Source of the DNA: Phytopythium helicoides
Lineage: Eukaryota > Oomycota > Peronosporomycetes > Pythiales > Pythiaceae
NCBI GenBank assembly: GCA_024867545.1
Contig: JANFNE010000038.1
Span: forward strand, 310,001 to 374,000
Length of the DNA: 64,000 bases
Direction: 5' to 3'
In this document: positions 13,414 to 26,448 of the stretch, piece after piece
Position numbering within the stretch: the stretch's first letter is position 1
How the letters are laid out: each line of letters opens with the position of its first letter
Program-made: the position numbers and the translations under genes
The notes under the pieces: model-generated
Databases searched by the model: none
The model's input: the letters and a program-made list of their open reading frames with translations, nothing else
What the model was told of the DNA's origin: nothing

Positions 13414-16400
13414 CTAGCACGTGCTGGTCCGGCGTAGTACCAGCGGACGGAGGGGAGACAGCTTGTGCGCCTTCTTACGGTTCGTCACGAGTAGAGCTGA
13501 GATCATCCCGTTTGCATGAACTGCTTCACTCGCTCCTTGCAGCACTCCTTGCTGTCCGTGAGATACTGAACCTAGCAAAGCTCCAAGAGGGAAGCAGCGA
13601 GCAGCAGTTTCACCCACAGACGCTCGCAGGTCACCCTGGAGGATACGGTCATAGTTGATACTAACCGTCACCAGGCAGCCGATGACGTCCTGCGCGTCCA
13701 GGACAGGCATCGAAGTTTTCAAGGCCTCACGGAAACCCGCTTTCACCTTGGATCCAACTTGCTGCGGGGTGATTGACATCATCCGTAGTCTCTCACCAAG
13801 ACGAACTTCGGCGCCTAAGTGCAAAGTCTGGTCTCGGGTAGCCTCCTCCGGCTGGAGAATGTGGTGCCGCGATGCCTTGAGCTGCGTGCGGAAAAGGCGA
13901 GCCGCAGCCGATGCTTCCTTGCGCGGCTCACGAGCCAGCGGATAATACAGAGGCAGGTGTGTAAGCTCCAAGTTGTATCGCTCTGGGCGACTCGAGAACT
14001 CCGACAGCATCCCGTGGCACGCATCGTTCAGCGCCGAGAAAGCAGGCCTCAAATCCAGCGTTTGCAGTTCACGACCACTGGCTTGAGTTGCGACAAAAGA
14101 CTTATCAGTCGGGTCGTAGCACGTGAACATAGTGTGCGTGATCTCAACACTTGGACTGCAGATGGCAAAGCACGCGCCAAGCGTTGTGACGCACCCCACG
14201 TTCCCGCCTTCCGAGCAGATCTGGGTCGCCACCGGTGTGCGAGCTGCTAGCCCACTCACAGTCGATGGAACTCTCTCTCCGGAGCGAAGGGAGGATGCAT
14301 TGCTCGACCCCGAGTAGCTGCTGCCAGTACGAGACGAGCTGCCCCCGACAATCGAATACGTGCAATCAACGATCTCGTTCACGGCGCGCACAACCTTGCT
14401 CTTCCGTTCCTGCGTCAAGGCCCGTCGACATCGACATCCACACGAAGTCAGGCTGGTCTTCGGGTTCCATGCACAACATATCCATGCCGTCCATTAGGCA
14501 TCGGCGCGCAGCTTCACGCGGGTTCTCCATCATGAAGTCGGCGTTGAGAACAGCAAACGAGCCTTCTGGATCGAAGATACCCCACAGGCCAATCACTGGT
14601 CCGTTGATCGGGATGCTTCCGCTGCCAATGCTTCCTGCAGTAGCTGAACTGCTTCCACGAGCGTAGTGACCAAAGTTGTTGTCAACGTAGCTTCCAGGGT
14701 GCCCAAAAACCCCAGCACTCGACGTGCCGCCCATAAATAATGTGTTGGGGGCTGCTCGAGCAAGCGCTTCATAAACTGCAGCTCCATCGTGGTGCTCCGA
14801 GTACGACACCATCATAAAGTGCGGCTCCTGGTCTCCCAGTGAGGTGACAAGTTCAGCAAAGGCCATAGCACTTGCTGTGAATGTCTCTGGGTCAAGAGAA
14901 ACAGCACTAGCAACCTTCACATCGCACTCAACCATGTTTGCCATTCGAGGAACATTACTCGGTCCGTTTGAACCGAGCAGACTGTTCACCGTGGTCGTAG
15001 CTGCTGCGGCGGCATTGCTGAGTGCAGCACGCATCCGAGGTGTCGCTCCATGGGATTGCGAAAAGCGCGGTGGTGACGGAAAAGCTGGCGCGTCGCCAAT
15101 TAGCTGGCTACGAGCTCGGAGCGAGCATGATGTGCACAACCGTGTCCGTCCATCCTTCTGTCCTGTCGACATATTTGATGCGGCCAGCATCGATGCTGCC
15201 AGGCCACCGGAGGGAGGAGAGGATGAGAGCGTGGTTGTGCCAGCACTGTTGGGGCCAACAGATACACCGGGGGCAAACTTCGTCTTTGAGTTCGACTGGA
15301 GCACCCATCGTCGACTGCACTGACCACACACCGCCTCACCACAAGCGCGGCAATGGTGCTGCTTCCGCACGAGTGTAAAGTATGAGTGGCACAGGGAGCA
15401 TTTGTTCATTCGTGCGCGCTTCCACAGCTCTCGAGGAAGAATGTCAATAGGCTGAAAGAGAGTCTTGTATAGCAGCTCCCGTACGCCCAGGAGGCGTGCG
15501 GTGAAGTTGTGGATGATCTTTGCGCCAACACTACTAGGGAACTGCTGCTGGAAGTCAATGACCATCATGACTGTGATTTCATATGTGTTGTTCATCGCAC
15601 TCTTGGATACGGTGCTGTTGGGGTTCGGATTCGGGTTTGTCGACTTGGATGGCGTCACCAAGCAGATCCCCTTGTTGATCACGGCGCGCTTGCATTTGGA
15701 TACACTCTGTGGGATGACGACGTCCTCCTTGTTGAGTCGGCTTGCCAGCTCGTCTCCCTTGAACGACTCGACGGACCGCACGTAGCTAAAGCCTCGACTC
15801 TGTCCGTTCGGCATCTTCTCAATGTTGGCGTACTCGACAAAGAAAAAGTCGACGGGCTTGACAAACCGCCCCGCGAACCGACTCGCGTGCCACTTCACCT
15901 GTAGGTGCGGGAACTGGTTGTCCGCGTCGCTATTGACACTACTATTGGTGGCTCTCTTGGTCTCGTCGCTGGCATTGTTGCTTTCCTGCTCCTCCGCCGC
16001 GGTTTCGCCTGCGTGCGGGAGCTCCATGCGCTTAATAACCGACGCGTGCAGAAGCCCCGGGAAGACCTGCGACTCGATATCAAAGTAGCTGCGCGTGTCT
16101 GTGGGGGCGAGGTACTCCATAATGGCCGCGAGGTCGGCCCGCACCTCGCACGAGACGCGAAAGTACAGCTTGGACGCCTCTCCCTCCGACAGCGTGGCCG
16201 GCCTGTACACGTGCACGTCCTGCATGCGCTTGACGAGCCTCCACGGCACGGACCCGACGAGGCTCGCCATGTTGGCGGCCTCCTGCGCCTTGTCGTCGAG
16301 CTTGTGCGCAATCTCGGCCGCGTCCCTCCTGGCCGCGGCCGTGTTGTTCCTCGGCCTCCCGGGCGCCATCTCGTCCGCGTGCAGCCGTCCTTCTCGTCCA

Positions 16401-16605
16401 GCATGCCCCTCCAGGCGCTTTCCGCCAGCTGATTGTCGCCGCTGTCGCCCGCGTCGCTGTCGCCGTCGTCGAGCCCCGCGGCCGCCGCCTCCATGCCCGC
16501 CGTGCGGTAGCTGCTAAGAGTGAAGCTCATGTCGAACGAGCTCGCGCGCATGGGCTCCACCACGTCATAGCCACTGTCCACGTCTTCCAGCTTGAAGCGG
16601 TCCAT
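13414..16605 (-). CDS. START-like + FYVE + FIST domain protein, two frame breaks
   Basis: Reading leftward from MDRFKLEDVDSG (16605), the corrected protein has 1,063 residues. The N-terminal START-like region (MQDVHVYRPATL, FFFVEYANIEK, GFSYVRSVESF) is followed by a canonical FYVE finger: CSLC, RKQHHCRACGE, CGQC and CTSC, predicting PI3P binding on endosomes. After a Ser/Ala linker comes a FIST N/C pair (VECDVKVASAVSLDP, HFMMVSYSEHHDG, TLFMGGTSSAGVFG, GPVIGLWGIF, then CFPLGALLGSVSHGQQG), a sensory domain thought to bind small ligands. A -1 break near 16376-16382 joins GMLDEKDGCT to ADEMAPGR; a +1 break near 14413-14419 joins MSMSTGL to TQERKSK. A short (NP)n tract precedes the FYVE. The C-terminal 40 residues are uncertain. 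Confidence 0.8.
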
Positions 16606-18015
16606 GGCCGCCGGTCCCCGCAGCTCCAGCGGCCGATCGGCTCAATGGGGAAATGAAGCAAGGCGCCTTTCTCGCCAGCGGCAACCCGCAGGTATACGTA
16701 TAGCGAGTCGGTCCAGGGTGGACCGGCTCTTTTCTGCGCCGGCGGAAGAGTCGGACCGCGAGCTTTTCGCTCGTTGCGAGAGGATTGTCAGCGGTTTTTC
16801 CAAAGTTTTTTTGTTTTTTGTTTGTTTTGTTTGTTGTTTTGCCCGTGCGCTTGTTGCAAGCCGCGGGCGGCGGAAGAAAGCAGGCAGACAGATCGTTGAT
16901 CGGTAGTTGACGTACGGCGGAACGGCGCGGGCAACACGGTTGATTCAAGTTCTGGTGTAGCAAGGAGCATACCAGGCTCTGCTGGTAAAAAAAAATAGCG
17001 TCGCGTTGGAGTTGAGTTAGGCTGCCGGCAGGTAGTTGCACTCAAAGAGCCGGCCCTCGAGGCCTTCCTGCAGCATCAAGCCGTGATGTGGATTGCTCGC
17101 GACACCTCGCTCCCGCCGTGGATTTTCAATGTACGGATTGAGATTCACTATCCGACGCTTACGAGGACAAAACAAAGCGACGAGCAACCACGATCACCGA
17201 CCGTGGATTGCCAGCCCGCCCTTGGCGACAAGGACGAGCGGAGCGGGCACCTGCTGCCCGCGTCTCTCGCAGTCGTCGACGGCCAAGGGGCGCTGCTGCA
17301 AGCGCTCGACGCGACGGTCGCCGTTCACTTGTCTCGAAAGAATCCGTCCACGGCGGGCGGGAGGCGCGACGTGACGACGAATTAAACTTCAACGCGGCGA
17401 CAATGGAACGATTCGTGTATGAAAGTATACATGTCAACATCACGAGGGGACGACCGCACATTGTGCGTCAACACTTCAGCACGGCGATGTACTGTACCGT
17501 AGATGACGGGCAGCTCAGCAACGAGCCTTCAAGTGCACGCGCTCAGCCATAGGCCTGCAAAGCGCGACGCGAGTTGCATGGAGTTGTGCATTGATGCACA
17601 ATCGAGTGCCGGCGGTTTGTGGTCTCTGGCTGCATAGATCTGCAGCTGGTACCTGTTTCGTCGATCGGAGAGGCGAGCGACACGCTTGACACGTCAGTCA
17701 CGGGTGATATCGTATGTGTATGTGAGGTCCAGCAGGTGCTGTCACAGTGCCGGTAGTCGCATAGTACACGCCCACGTTCTCGTTGAGCCCCATCCTGGCT
17801 TCTCCCGCAGCAGTAGAGGCGAACGGAGCACGACTGGATTCGCCAGTCCAACGGCTTGGCTGTCCCGGATGTCGCGCACCGATCAACAAGAGCAGACCAC
17901 ATGTATTCCGATGTCATGTCTTGCGCCGGATGTTTGCAAAGTCGCCCCATCGATCTCGACGTCTCACCATTGGTGGCTTAGTGCGCGAGCCTGAGCTGTG
18001 AATACCAGTGGTGGA
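16606..18015. other. Intergenic region with a T/G-rich tract
   Basis: 1.4 kb between the FYVE-FIST start and the stop of the ankyrin/TRAF gene. 16798-16843 is a simple T-rich TTTG-repeating tract. Frames present are short and lack recognisable motifs. Confidence 0.5.
16642..16656 (-). promoter_or_regulatory. Initiator element of the FYVE-FIST gene
   Basis: The minus strand reads TCATTTCCCCATTGA, the TCATTTC initiator followed by a CATT flanking element, about 37-51 bases upstream of the ATG at 16605. It matches the element at 2117-2133 in sequence and placement. Confidence 0.6.
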
Positions 18016-21000
18016 TCACATTTGCTGAGCCTGTCGACGTCCACCCCCTCGCACGAGCATTGGACAGTGCGCGTGCTCGTGGTCAGAAGCGTCACGAGCT
18101 CGCAGCTCAGCCCCACAACCCCGCGCACAAGTGACAAACCGCATGGAACACTCTTCTCGCTCGTGAACACGCAGTTTATTTGCCTGGAAGATCTCTCCGC
18201 ACCCAAGTGGACACCAGATGGAGCGAAGCTTACACTCCCACTGCTCGTGCTGGTCTTGATCAAGAGCTCGCAGGCCAGGCATCATGCATCCGTGAGCGCA
18301 TTTGACGACTCGCATTCGACAGTGATCTTTGCGGTGGCTCGGCAGATCGGCATACGTCAGTGCGGATTCACCGCACAATGAGCAGCTGGTATGGCGCATC
18401 GGACACTCGCGCGCGTCATGGACACTTCGGCTTTCTTCCGGCATCTCCTTGCTACAGCGTAAACAATTCACGCTTCGTTTCCGGCACTCGTTAGCTTTGT
18501 GGCTTGCCATTGCGTCGAGTGGAACGCGACGGCTGCAGCCTAGTGAGCAAAGAGTCAGACGTTTTGCACAATCAAGTCGAAGATGCTCGTCGAGTGCCTC
18601 TCCAACGACACATCGCACACCACAACGAGATGGACAGTCCACTTCGCGGAGATCACACTCATCACACTCGTGGATAAGCTGAGACCGAGCAAGCACTACG
18701 TCACCACATCGCCACCGGCATGTAACGCGACGGAGTGGACAATCCCTCGTCTCGTGAAGCTCGCGGTCCTTGAATATGAGGTCGTTCTTCGTGCATCCAT
18801 GGCGGCAACGCACATGGCGCAGAGCGCACTCGGTTGTCTGATGTTTTTTCAAGTCTGCAAATTTCAGCAGCTTACCAAAATCGTTGCAACCGAGAGGGCA
18901 TTCAACAAGGCGCTGTGAACACGTCGACTTTGCGTGCGTGATGTTCTTCTGATACGTCATACGCTCTCCGCACTCACAGAGAACGATTCGGAACTCACAT
19001 TCCTCATTCTCATGACGCTCTTGATCCTGTCGAGGGAAACTAATGCCGCATTTTGGATTCTCACATTTGACAGCGTGAAGTGGGCATTCGCGCAGTATGT
19101 GATTATCTACGTCTTCGGCGACGAGGAATTCCCGAGGTTCTTGTTCACTGTTTGATGCAACTCGACATTTCTCAAACGACCTGCTCCACATCCGAGTGGG
19201 CATTCCACTAAACGCTTAGGACATTCGGAGTCTTCGTGAGTTGCAAGCGGGAAAGTGTTACGAACAACTCGAGCGTGAGCAACTTCATGGCCGTCTCGGG
19301 GAGCAATAAACCCGCAACCCCATTTGCACACTCCATGCAGAGGTGTAAGTCCAACGAGTTCTGAAGCCCAAGGGGATGGTCGGCCACGGCAACCAACCAT
19401 TGCCGCGCTCAATACGGCCACTGACTCAACACATCTCGCTTCCCGAGCATAGTCAAGTGCAGATCGACCAGTGGTATCGACTGCATGAACATCAGTCTCG
19501 GGGATAGCTAACAACCACTGAATAAAGTCGTATTGACCGAAACGAGCTGCTTCCATTAGGGCTGTTCGTTTGTCCCGCTGAGTTGTGAAGTTGACACGAG
19601 CTCCTCGGGCCAGTAATACGTTGGCACATTTCGTCGTGCCAAATCGCGCGCTCGTCATGAGCGCTGTTCGAGCCGTCACAAAACTCTCGAAATTCACTGT
19701 AGGGATGTTGGAAACTCGTGCTAACAGGAATTCAACTGCCAGTACATCAATGCCATCGGAATTCGTGACGTACACCTCCTCAATACATGCAGCCATCAGT
19801 GCAGTCGTGCCATCCACCCGCGTCTCATGGTCGGCAAGAGCGCCAAGGTCGAGGAGAGCTGACACTGCGTGAAAATCCCTGGCGATAATTGACTCCTCGA
19901 GTCGAACGTGTAGCGCACGCTGTTCAGCCGTCTTGCGCGCGACGGTTTTTCTGGTTAGAACATCACTGCGACGCTGAGCAATACGCGCGTTGACCGTCTC
20001 TATGGCAGACTGCACAAATGCGTGAGTTGATCCAAAGAAACTGTTTGCCAGCTCATCGTCGTGTATACTCGATTCCTTTGATGCTGCTTTCGACGCTCGG
20101 GGGTCTCGCATATTTCGTACACAATTGTAAAATTGGATTGCGATCCGGAGTGAATCATCTAATGCTGTCGGGCCATAGCTTAGCTCTTCTTGGCCAGCTC
20201 GAGAGTTGGAGGGAGCAATTTCCAAAGGCTGAAGCACCCAACCTTCCGAGCGGTAAACACGCTGCGAAGCAGATTCTGACAGCCACGGGAAATTTTTGCC
20301 TGCCTCCATCAATTTGCAGGGGAAGACTCGTGACGGTAGAATATGTGAGCGCTGCCACAACGCTGCACCATGTGCTAGCAAGATTTCCGCAATGGCTGGA
20401 AAGCCGTTAAACACAGCTTCGTGGAGAGCAACACGGTGAGTTTGCCTGAAATGAGTAAGTTTTCGGCGGTAATGACCCAGCAGAAATGTGTGGGCAACGT
20501 TTCTCACGAGTGCCGAAGTCGCTGCATCGGATCTGTTGATTGTAGCCAATGCTGAATCCTGCAGCTTTCGCTTTCTTCGATACTGGAAGTCGCGGACTAG
20601 CACTTGAAGGAAACTAGCGCATAGTGACTGCTCCTCAAATGAATAACAAGCACGCGCACCTCGAGACAGCAGAAGGTGCACCATAGCCTCATTACCGATG
20701 GCTGAAGCGAATGTTAGCGGTGTATGACCGCTTAAGGCTGGGTAGGTAAGTAATCTATGCGCTTTCATGCGCTCACGAGCTACAAAGAGTTGACTCTCTG
20801 CCTCCTGGAGCTCTACGCGTGCAGCATCAACCTCTTGCTGACGTACTGGTAATGAGCGAGTCGCCACTTCCATATCGAATCTCGCTTGCTCCAGTGTCAC
20901 TTGTGTCGCATTCAATGCTAATGCCATCCTTCGCTTTCGCTCCACGAAAGTTTGGCGCTCTGATTGTGATCGATACTCGCGCTCGACACCTTTGACCCAG

Positions 21001-24000
21001 GCAGCAAGAATGTTGACGAGATCTCCTCGGACAGCGTTTCCGCTTGTTGCTGTTGCGGTTACTGGGCGTCGACCAACTGCGTATGGAGCATCCTCTTCTT
21101 CGAGCTCCGTTTTTCTTCTCGCAACTTTTGCCTCAAACTGTGCTGCGCAAGCCTCAAAGGCCGGAGACCGAAGGCACTCGCGTCGAACTTTGGCCATCAC
21201 ATCAGTGGAAATTCGCTGAGACCGGTAGCTACGCAATTTTCGTAGTAGACTTCGGTCCATAAGTAGTGCTTGGGCAGTTTTCCACCACTCTAAGTCACTG
21301 TACTCAGTGGCATCACGACGGCCTCGTGGGAGCGCTCCACACATGAGACAAATAGCTTTCATGACTACAAGTGCTTCTTCTGACGGAACATGCGCGCTAA
21401 GGAGCGTTGCTACATCTTGAGCAGTGATTTCACGAATTAAACCCAGCATATCAACCTCAAGTGCGCTTGATTCAGCGATGGACGACTCATGAGACTGCTC
21501 AACGCGCTGAATTTGCCGCGCAAAGTCATCTACCTGAGCAGTTAGGGTGGATGTTGCAAGTGTCTTAGCTTCTGTATCAGCTACACTCTCATCGAACGCG
21601 TGGACAGCGATCTCGAGTTCAGAGTTCGCGTGCTTTGTTTGCTGTAGCTTTTCTTGTAGCTCGCGTTCTAGAATCTCTTGCGGGTCAACTGATTCTACTT
21701 CTGTGGAAGATGGGTTGCTGGTGGTTGCGCGTTGACCATATTTGAGATAACTGGCAACAGCATCATAGTCAGAGCAAGCAATGGCGACAAATAGCGCGCG
21801 CTGAGCCCGTTCGAGTTCTGCCTGTGCCTCCAGAAGTTCGGCAACTTGAGTATGCGTAGTGTTGGTTTTTGCAGCAACACTCGCCATCGAGAGCTCATTT
21901 GCCAGAGCAAGAAGGCTTCGTCCCATGCGATTAACGTGAAACACGTTTGCTCGATGCTCGATCAAGAGCGCGACCATCTTAACATTCCTGCCATCACGGC
22001 TTCTCCGAGCGCAGTTCGCCCTCTCGACGTCTCAAGGTTTACACTTGCACCATACCTGAGCAGCAGCTTAGCCATTTCGTGATCACCCAGAGCTGATGCA
22101 AGCACCAGCGGAGCAAATCCATTGCTCGGGAACTCGACGTTCACAGCGGTTTCTGTCGCGTTCTCAACATTCTGGAGAAAATATGCAACGAGATCGACAT
22201 CCTGAGCCTTCACAGCAAAGAGCAGTGCGCTCTCGTTGTGAGCACTGCAGCAAACAAGCTGTCGTTTCGCAGACCCATAGTCTGATTGGACGCTCACATC
22301 GCTTGGATCCGGTGCCACAAGGCACAACACGCTGACGGCAGCGCTTCCAATGCTCATCGACCAAATACGCAAACATTCGGTCTCGGCATCCTAGAGGACA
22401 CTCCACGGCACGCATGGAGCATTCAGCCTGCAGGTGTTTGTCAAGCTGGTGAAATGATATCTCGAGACCGCAGCGGTTCGGGCACGGTCCTAGACGACGC
22501 GAACACTCGCCATTCTCATGAGCATCGGCATCAGTATCTTTAAGCTGCTGACCGCATCCACGACGACAAAACACAAGGCGCTGGGTGCAAACTAGAGTCT
22601 TGTGCTGATGAAGCTGGGCAAAGATAACGCGTTCAGCACAGAAGGAACAGGAAACAATTCTCTGTGAGCACTCAAACAGCAAGTGGTGTGTCACTTGATT
22701 ATGCTTTAGCATAACTCCACATTGACTTTCGCATGGGCCAAAAACACGGAGAGCGCATTCATCATGTATGTGGTTTTCTAGCTCCCCTGCCAAAATGTGT
22801 TCCTCACAATTTGGACACGAAACGAGTCGCTTGGCACAAGCATCGGCCTCATGTACAGCAGCGTCACGCCTGGCAACTTGGAGTGAGCAGCCAAGCCTAC
22901 ACGGCCGAAGTAGGGCTGCGCAGTGCTGGCGTAAATGCTCAGCTATCGCTTGTTCTGGTAGAAGTTCGCGGCAATGTTCACAATGCACGGGTCGGAAAGC
23001 GCAACGAGTTTCTTCATGCTGTGCTAGATCCGTGAAAGGCATGACCTCTCCACACCCCAGCCTACAGCGTTCATTTCGCATGTTGCAGCGTTTGCTTGTG
23101 TGAATGTCAACAGTGTGTGAAGGCAAGCGTTGGCCACACTTGAGTGGGCAGAGAACGAGGCGATGAGGGCACTCTGACTCAATATGTTGAGTTATTTCGT
23201 GAGCTTGAACTAGCCCACACACAAAGGAGGTCGATGGTTGAACATTGCCGTGATTCTTGGGTATTTGTTCAGCATCTACATCAAGAATATCGAACTCACG
23301 CCACAATAGTGAACGCCAAACGCTGCAACCATTTGGAAATTGGACGAGGTGATAGCATCGAGCTGGGTCATAGCGGAGTACAGTCACTACAGATCTGTGT
23401 AGCTCTTTGTCTTTCTCCACCATGATGAGGTCTTGTTGTAGTTGAAGTAGTACCCCTCGAAGCCATTCTAAAAGGAAGCTTCGCACTTCACGACGCCTCA
23501 GCAGTGAAAGTTCTACGCACAGAACTGACTTGAGGTGATCATCAGAACAGTCCTCTTGATCAAGTTGGTGGACGATCTTGGTATAATGGGCTACGCGTGC
23601 GCGTAAAGCTTTCAGGCTGATATTCCTTGATTGCTGGGCTCCAAGAGTCTGGTCTGCAGTCATAGCTACCGAGATGAACTCGCTATCACTGTTGAATAAG
23701 CTGAGTTTCTTCCCACATAAATCAAGCGGGCATCTTGCTAGCCGCATACAACAGTCACCGGCATCCTCGAGCGCATGGACTGCTCTCAGATGCTCAGGTA
23801 AAGTTCGTGGGGTCCTCGCAGAACTATCGACTCCCGAGCGGCAGCGATTTGGGCACGGCTTTTCCTCAAGCATGCACTGCCACGCGTAATGATCTTTAAT
23901 AAAGCATGCCGGAATGGAACCACTATGTGCACACCCAGTATTGTGGCATTCAACGAGCCGAAACGGACACTCCGTATCTTCATGGTGAAGTCGAGCCTCT

Positions 24001-26152
24001 GGCGTACCTCCAATCCACTCTTTGCATCCGTGAATCGACCACTTGCACTGCTGCCGGCGCAAGGCACACAATCGTGATACGTGTTGCGCCATATCCTCTG
24101 CTTTGATTAGCATCCCACACCCTCCGATTACTTTAACTCTTGGGGATATTTCTCGGCTCAAAGGGGCTGAATGTACCGATGCATTCGATCAATCGCTTGG
24201 GACAGTGCTTTAAACGATGCGTCTTGGCATCTCGAGCAAGAAACGTAGCTGTACACCCTAAATCACAATCAACTGTGCGAAGCGCACATTCATTACTCTC
24301 GTGATGATCTAGCAAGTCAAAGCTCGCAACAGTCCCACATTCACGGCGACAGCTAATTTGTCGCTTTCGGCAGTGAAGATTGGCATGATGTGAGCAATCG
24401 ATAAATTTAATCTGTTCACGACACCCATACTGGAGATTAGGGCAATCAACCAAACGGTGCGAGCATACTTTTGCTTCATGATGAGCTTTAGTCTCGTAAA
24501 CGAATTCGTTACTGCAGTGCTCACATTTCACAATTCGCTTGACGCAATAGTGGGCCTCGTGCATCGGAAGAACGTCCTTAGGGGCAACAAAGTCGCACCC
24601 GTCATTTTGGCACTGTGTTGGATGCGTTCGTTCGCGATGCAGTAAAACATATTCGCGATGATTTGTCGCCTCATCAATTGCTGCTTGAAGTTGTTCTAGC
24701 ACTTGATAACCAGCTGTTGATAACTTCTCTCGTTCTTGAGCGTAAATTAAAGCTGATTTATTGTGGGTGTCTTTCATTTGGACCAACTCAAGAAATTTCT
24801 CGTGCCACTCAGCTGCATTATCGTTTATCCGGTGTCGGTTATTATTGATATCACTTGCGATGTCAAATGTTTGATTTGGAGCAGTTGGAAATGAAGCATT
24901 GCGTAGCGCAAGAAGTAAATGATGCACAATCTTTGGCTGGGAATTAGCTACTGCATGAATAAGTGCGGATCGGCCTTCTCTTGTCGACTTCTTCACGTCT
25001 ACTCCAGCTCGCAGTAAGTATAGCACCACGTTTTCGTGACCACAATAGCATGCCCACGTCATTGCTGTGTGCCGGAGGCGCGTCTCGTGCTCGAGCTCCG
25101 CTCCTAACGATAGGAGTTCTTGAACAGCAGAAAGAAATCCAAGTGCGGCACACTTTACAAGCGGCGTCCATCCGTCACGCATCTCAACGCAAGCAAAGAA
25201 TTCCTTGTGATGGGAGCTCTTATCAAAAGATTCAATGTCGACTCTACGCAGGTCGCTCACTGCATTGCCAAAACTTTCAGGCGTCACTGTTGATTTGCGC
25301 AAGAACTCGATGAAAGCAGTTTCACTGAAGCTTGGCAGACGCAAAAACTTTTCACATTCAGTCACGAAATGGTCATTGCAAGTAAGTATATCCCAGCACT
25401 CGGCAATACGCTGCTCGCGAGTTGAACTGGATGCATTATGGAGTGCATCTTGCTTTGCTTTTGCCTCTAGCATCCTCAAACCGTCTTGATTTCGTGTTAG
25501 GCGAGCCCAATCAAAAGCCGACTTGCCGGAGTTATCTTTTGCTGTCAAATCCGGGTTGAGCTCGAGAACAAATGCAACCATTGTGTTATCAAATTCATTT
25601 CCATCCTCGACCTCGTCGATATCCTCACGTTCCTGGAATGATGTTTCGTACTTCTCGCTCGAACGCTTCATTAACTTACGTCTTGGGGGAGCACTTACTC
25701 GAGGAAGCAGGTTTGAAGTATCTGCATCAGTCGGAGAGCTTCGAGCTGTAGCGACAGCCTTCATCAATGGAGTGTATCCATGACGATTTGGCTGGTTGAT
25801 AGATACGCCACTGGTAACAGTCATTTCAAGCGTCAATTGACTTCATGCAAGATTGCTAAGCTCACATAATGCAAGACCCGTACCAAGCAAGTATTCTCTT
25901 GGCAGCTTCGGGATCCTTCGCCTCGATTGCAGCCAACAGTGCCGTATCACCGCCAACTGTCTCGTAGGTTGCAGCCACTTTGCTGTCCGCAATCATCCAC
26001 AGCACGATGCGGAAGTCTCTTCGTCGAAGCGCTTCCTCATATTCCGAGTTCTTCCTTGGATTCGCGTCATCACTGCCACTCAGGGGCTTTACGCTCTTGC
26101 GAGGTCGATGGAGTGACGCGCCATATACTCGTTGGGCGTGATGGTTCACCAT
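18016..26152 (-). CDS. Giant ankyrin-repeat / TRAF-type zinc-finger protein, four frame breaks
   Basis: One locus of about 2,687 residues. Exon 1 (26152-25884) and the rest are joined by a 73-nt intron (25811-25883), giving RILA-CGVSINQPNRHGYTPL, a proper ankyrin repeat. The order is ankyrin repeats, five TRAF-type fingers (H..x..C..RxVxC..C), then about thirteen more fingers split by a helical block (24161-22164 frame). More ankyrins follow, then a ~300-residue coiled-coil-like region (ELEIAVHAFDESVAD, RQQEVDAARVELQEAES), ankyrins again (RTALMEAARFGQYDF) and about thirteen C-terminal fingers to the stop. Breaks lie near 24139-24146 (+1), 22311-22320 (+1), 21984-21991 (-1) and 19131-19140 (-1). 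Net shift is zero and the corrected length divides by three. A ubiquitin-pathway or scaffold role is inferred only from the domains; no RING motif was recognised. The start could lie in a further upstream exon. Confidence 0.8.
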
Positions 26153-26448
26153 GTGCCATGTACATAAGAAGCATCAAGCACAGGAGTGTTTTCTCCCACT
26201 ATTTTTAGGGAACACCGCACTTGGAGCAATTTGGCTGAGCAAGTCAATGGACTAACTCTGACGCCAACCGGCTTTGTAAAGCTCCTGAAAGCGTGGTTTG
26301 ACTGCTGTATGCAACGAGTGGCCGAAAGAGGTCTGTCCACGATTTCAGGGTCTTCGACGAGCGGGGTTGTGAGTAGCGTTGATGCCCCAACGCCTCTTGA
26401 CTAGACTACAGACATTGAGAGAGTAGCAACGGCGACCATCTTACTAGT

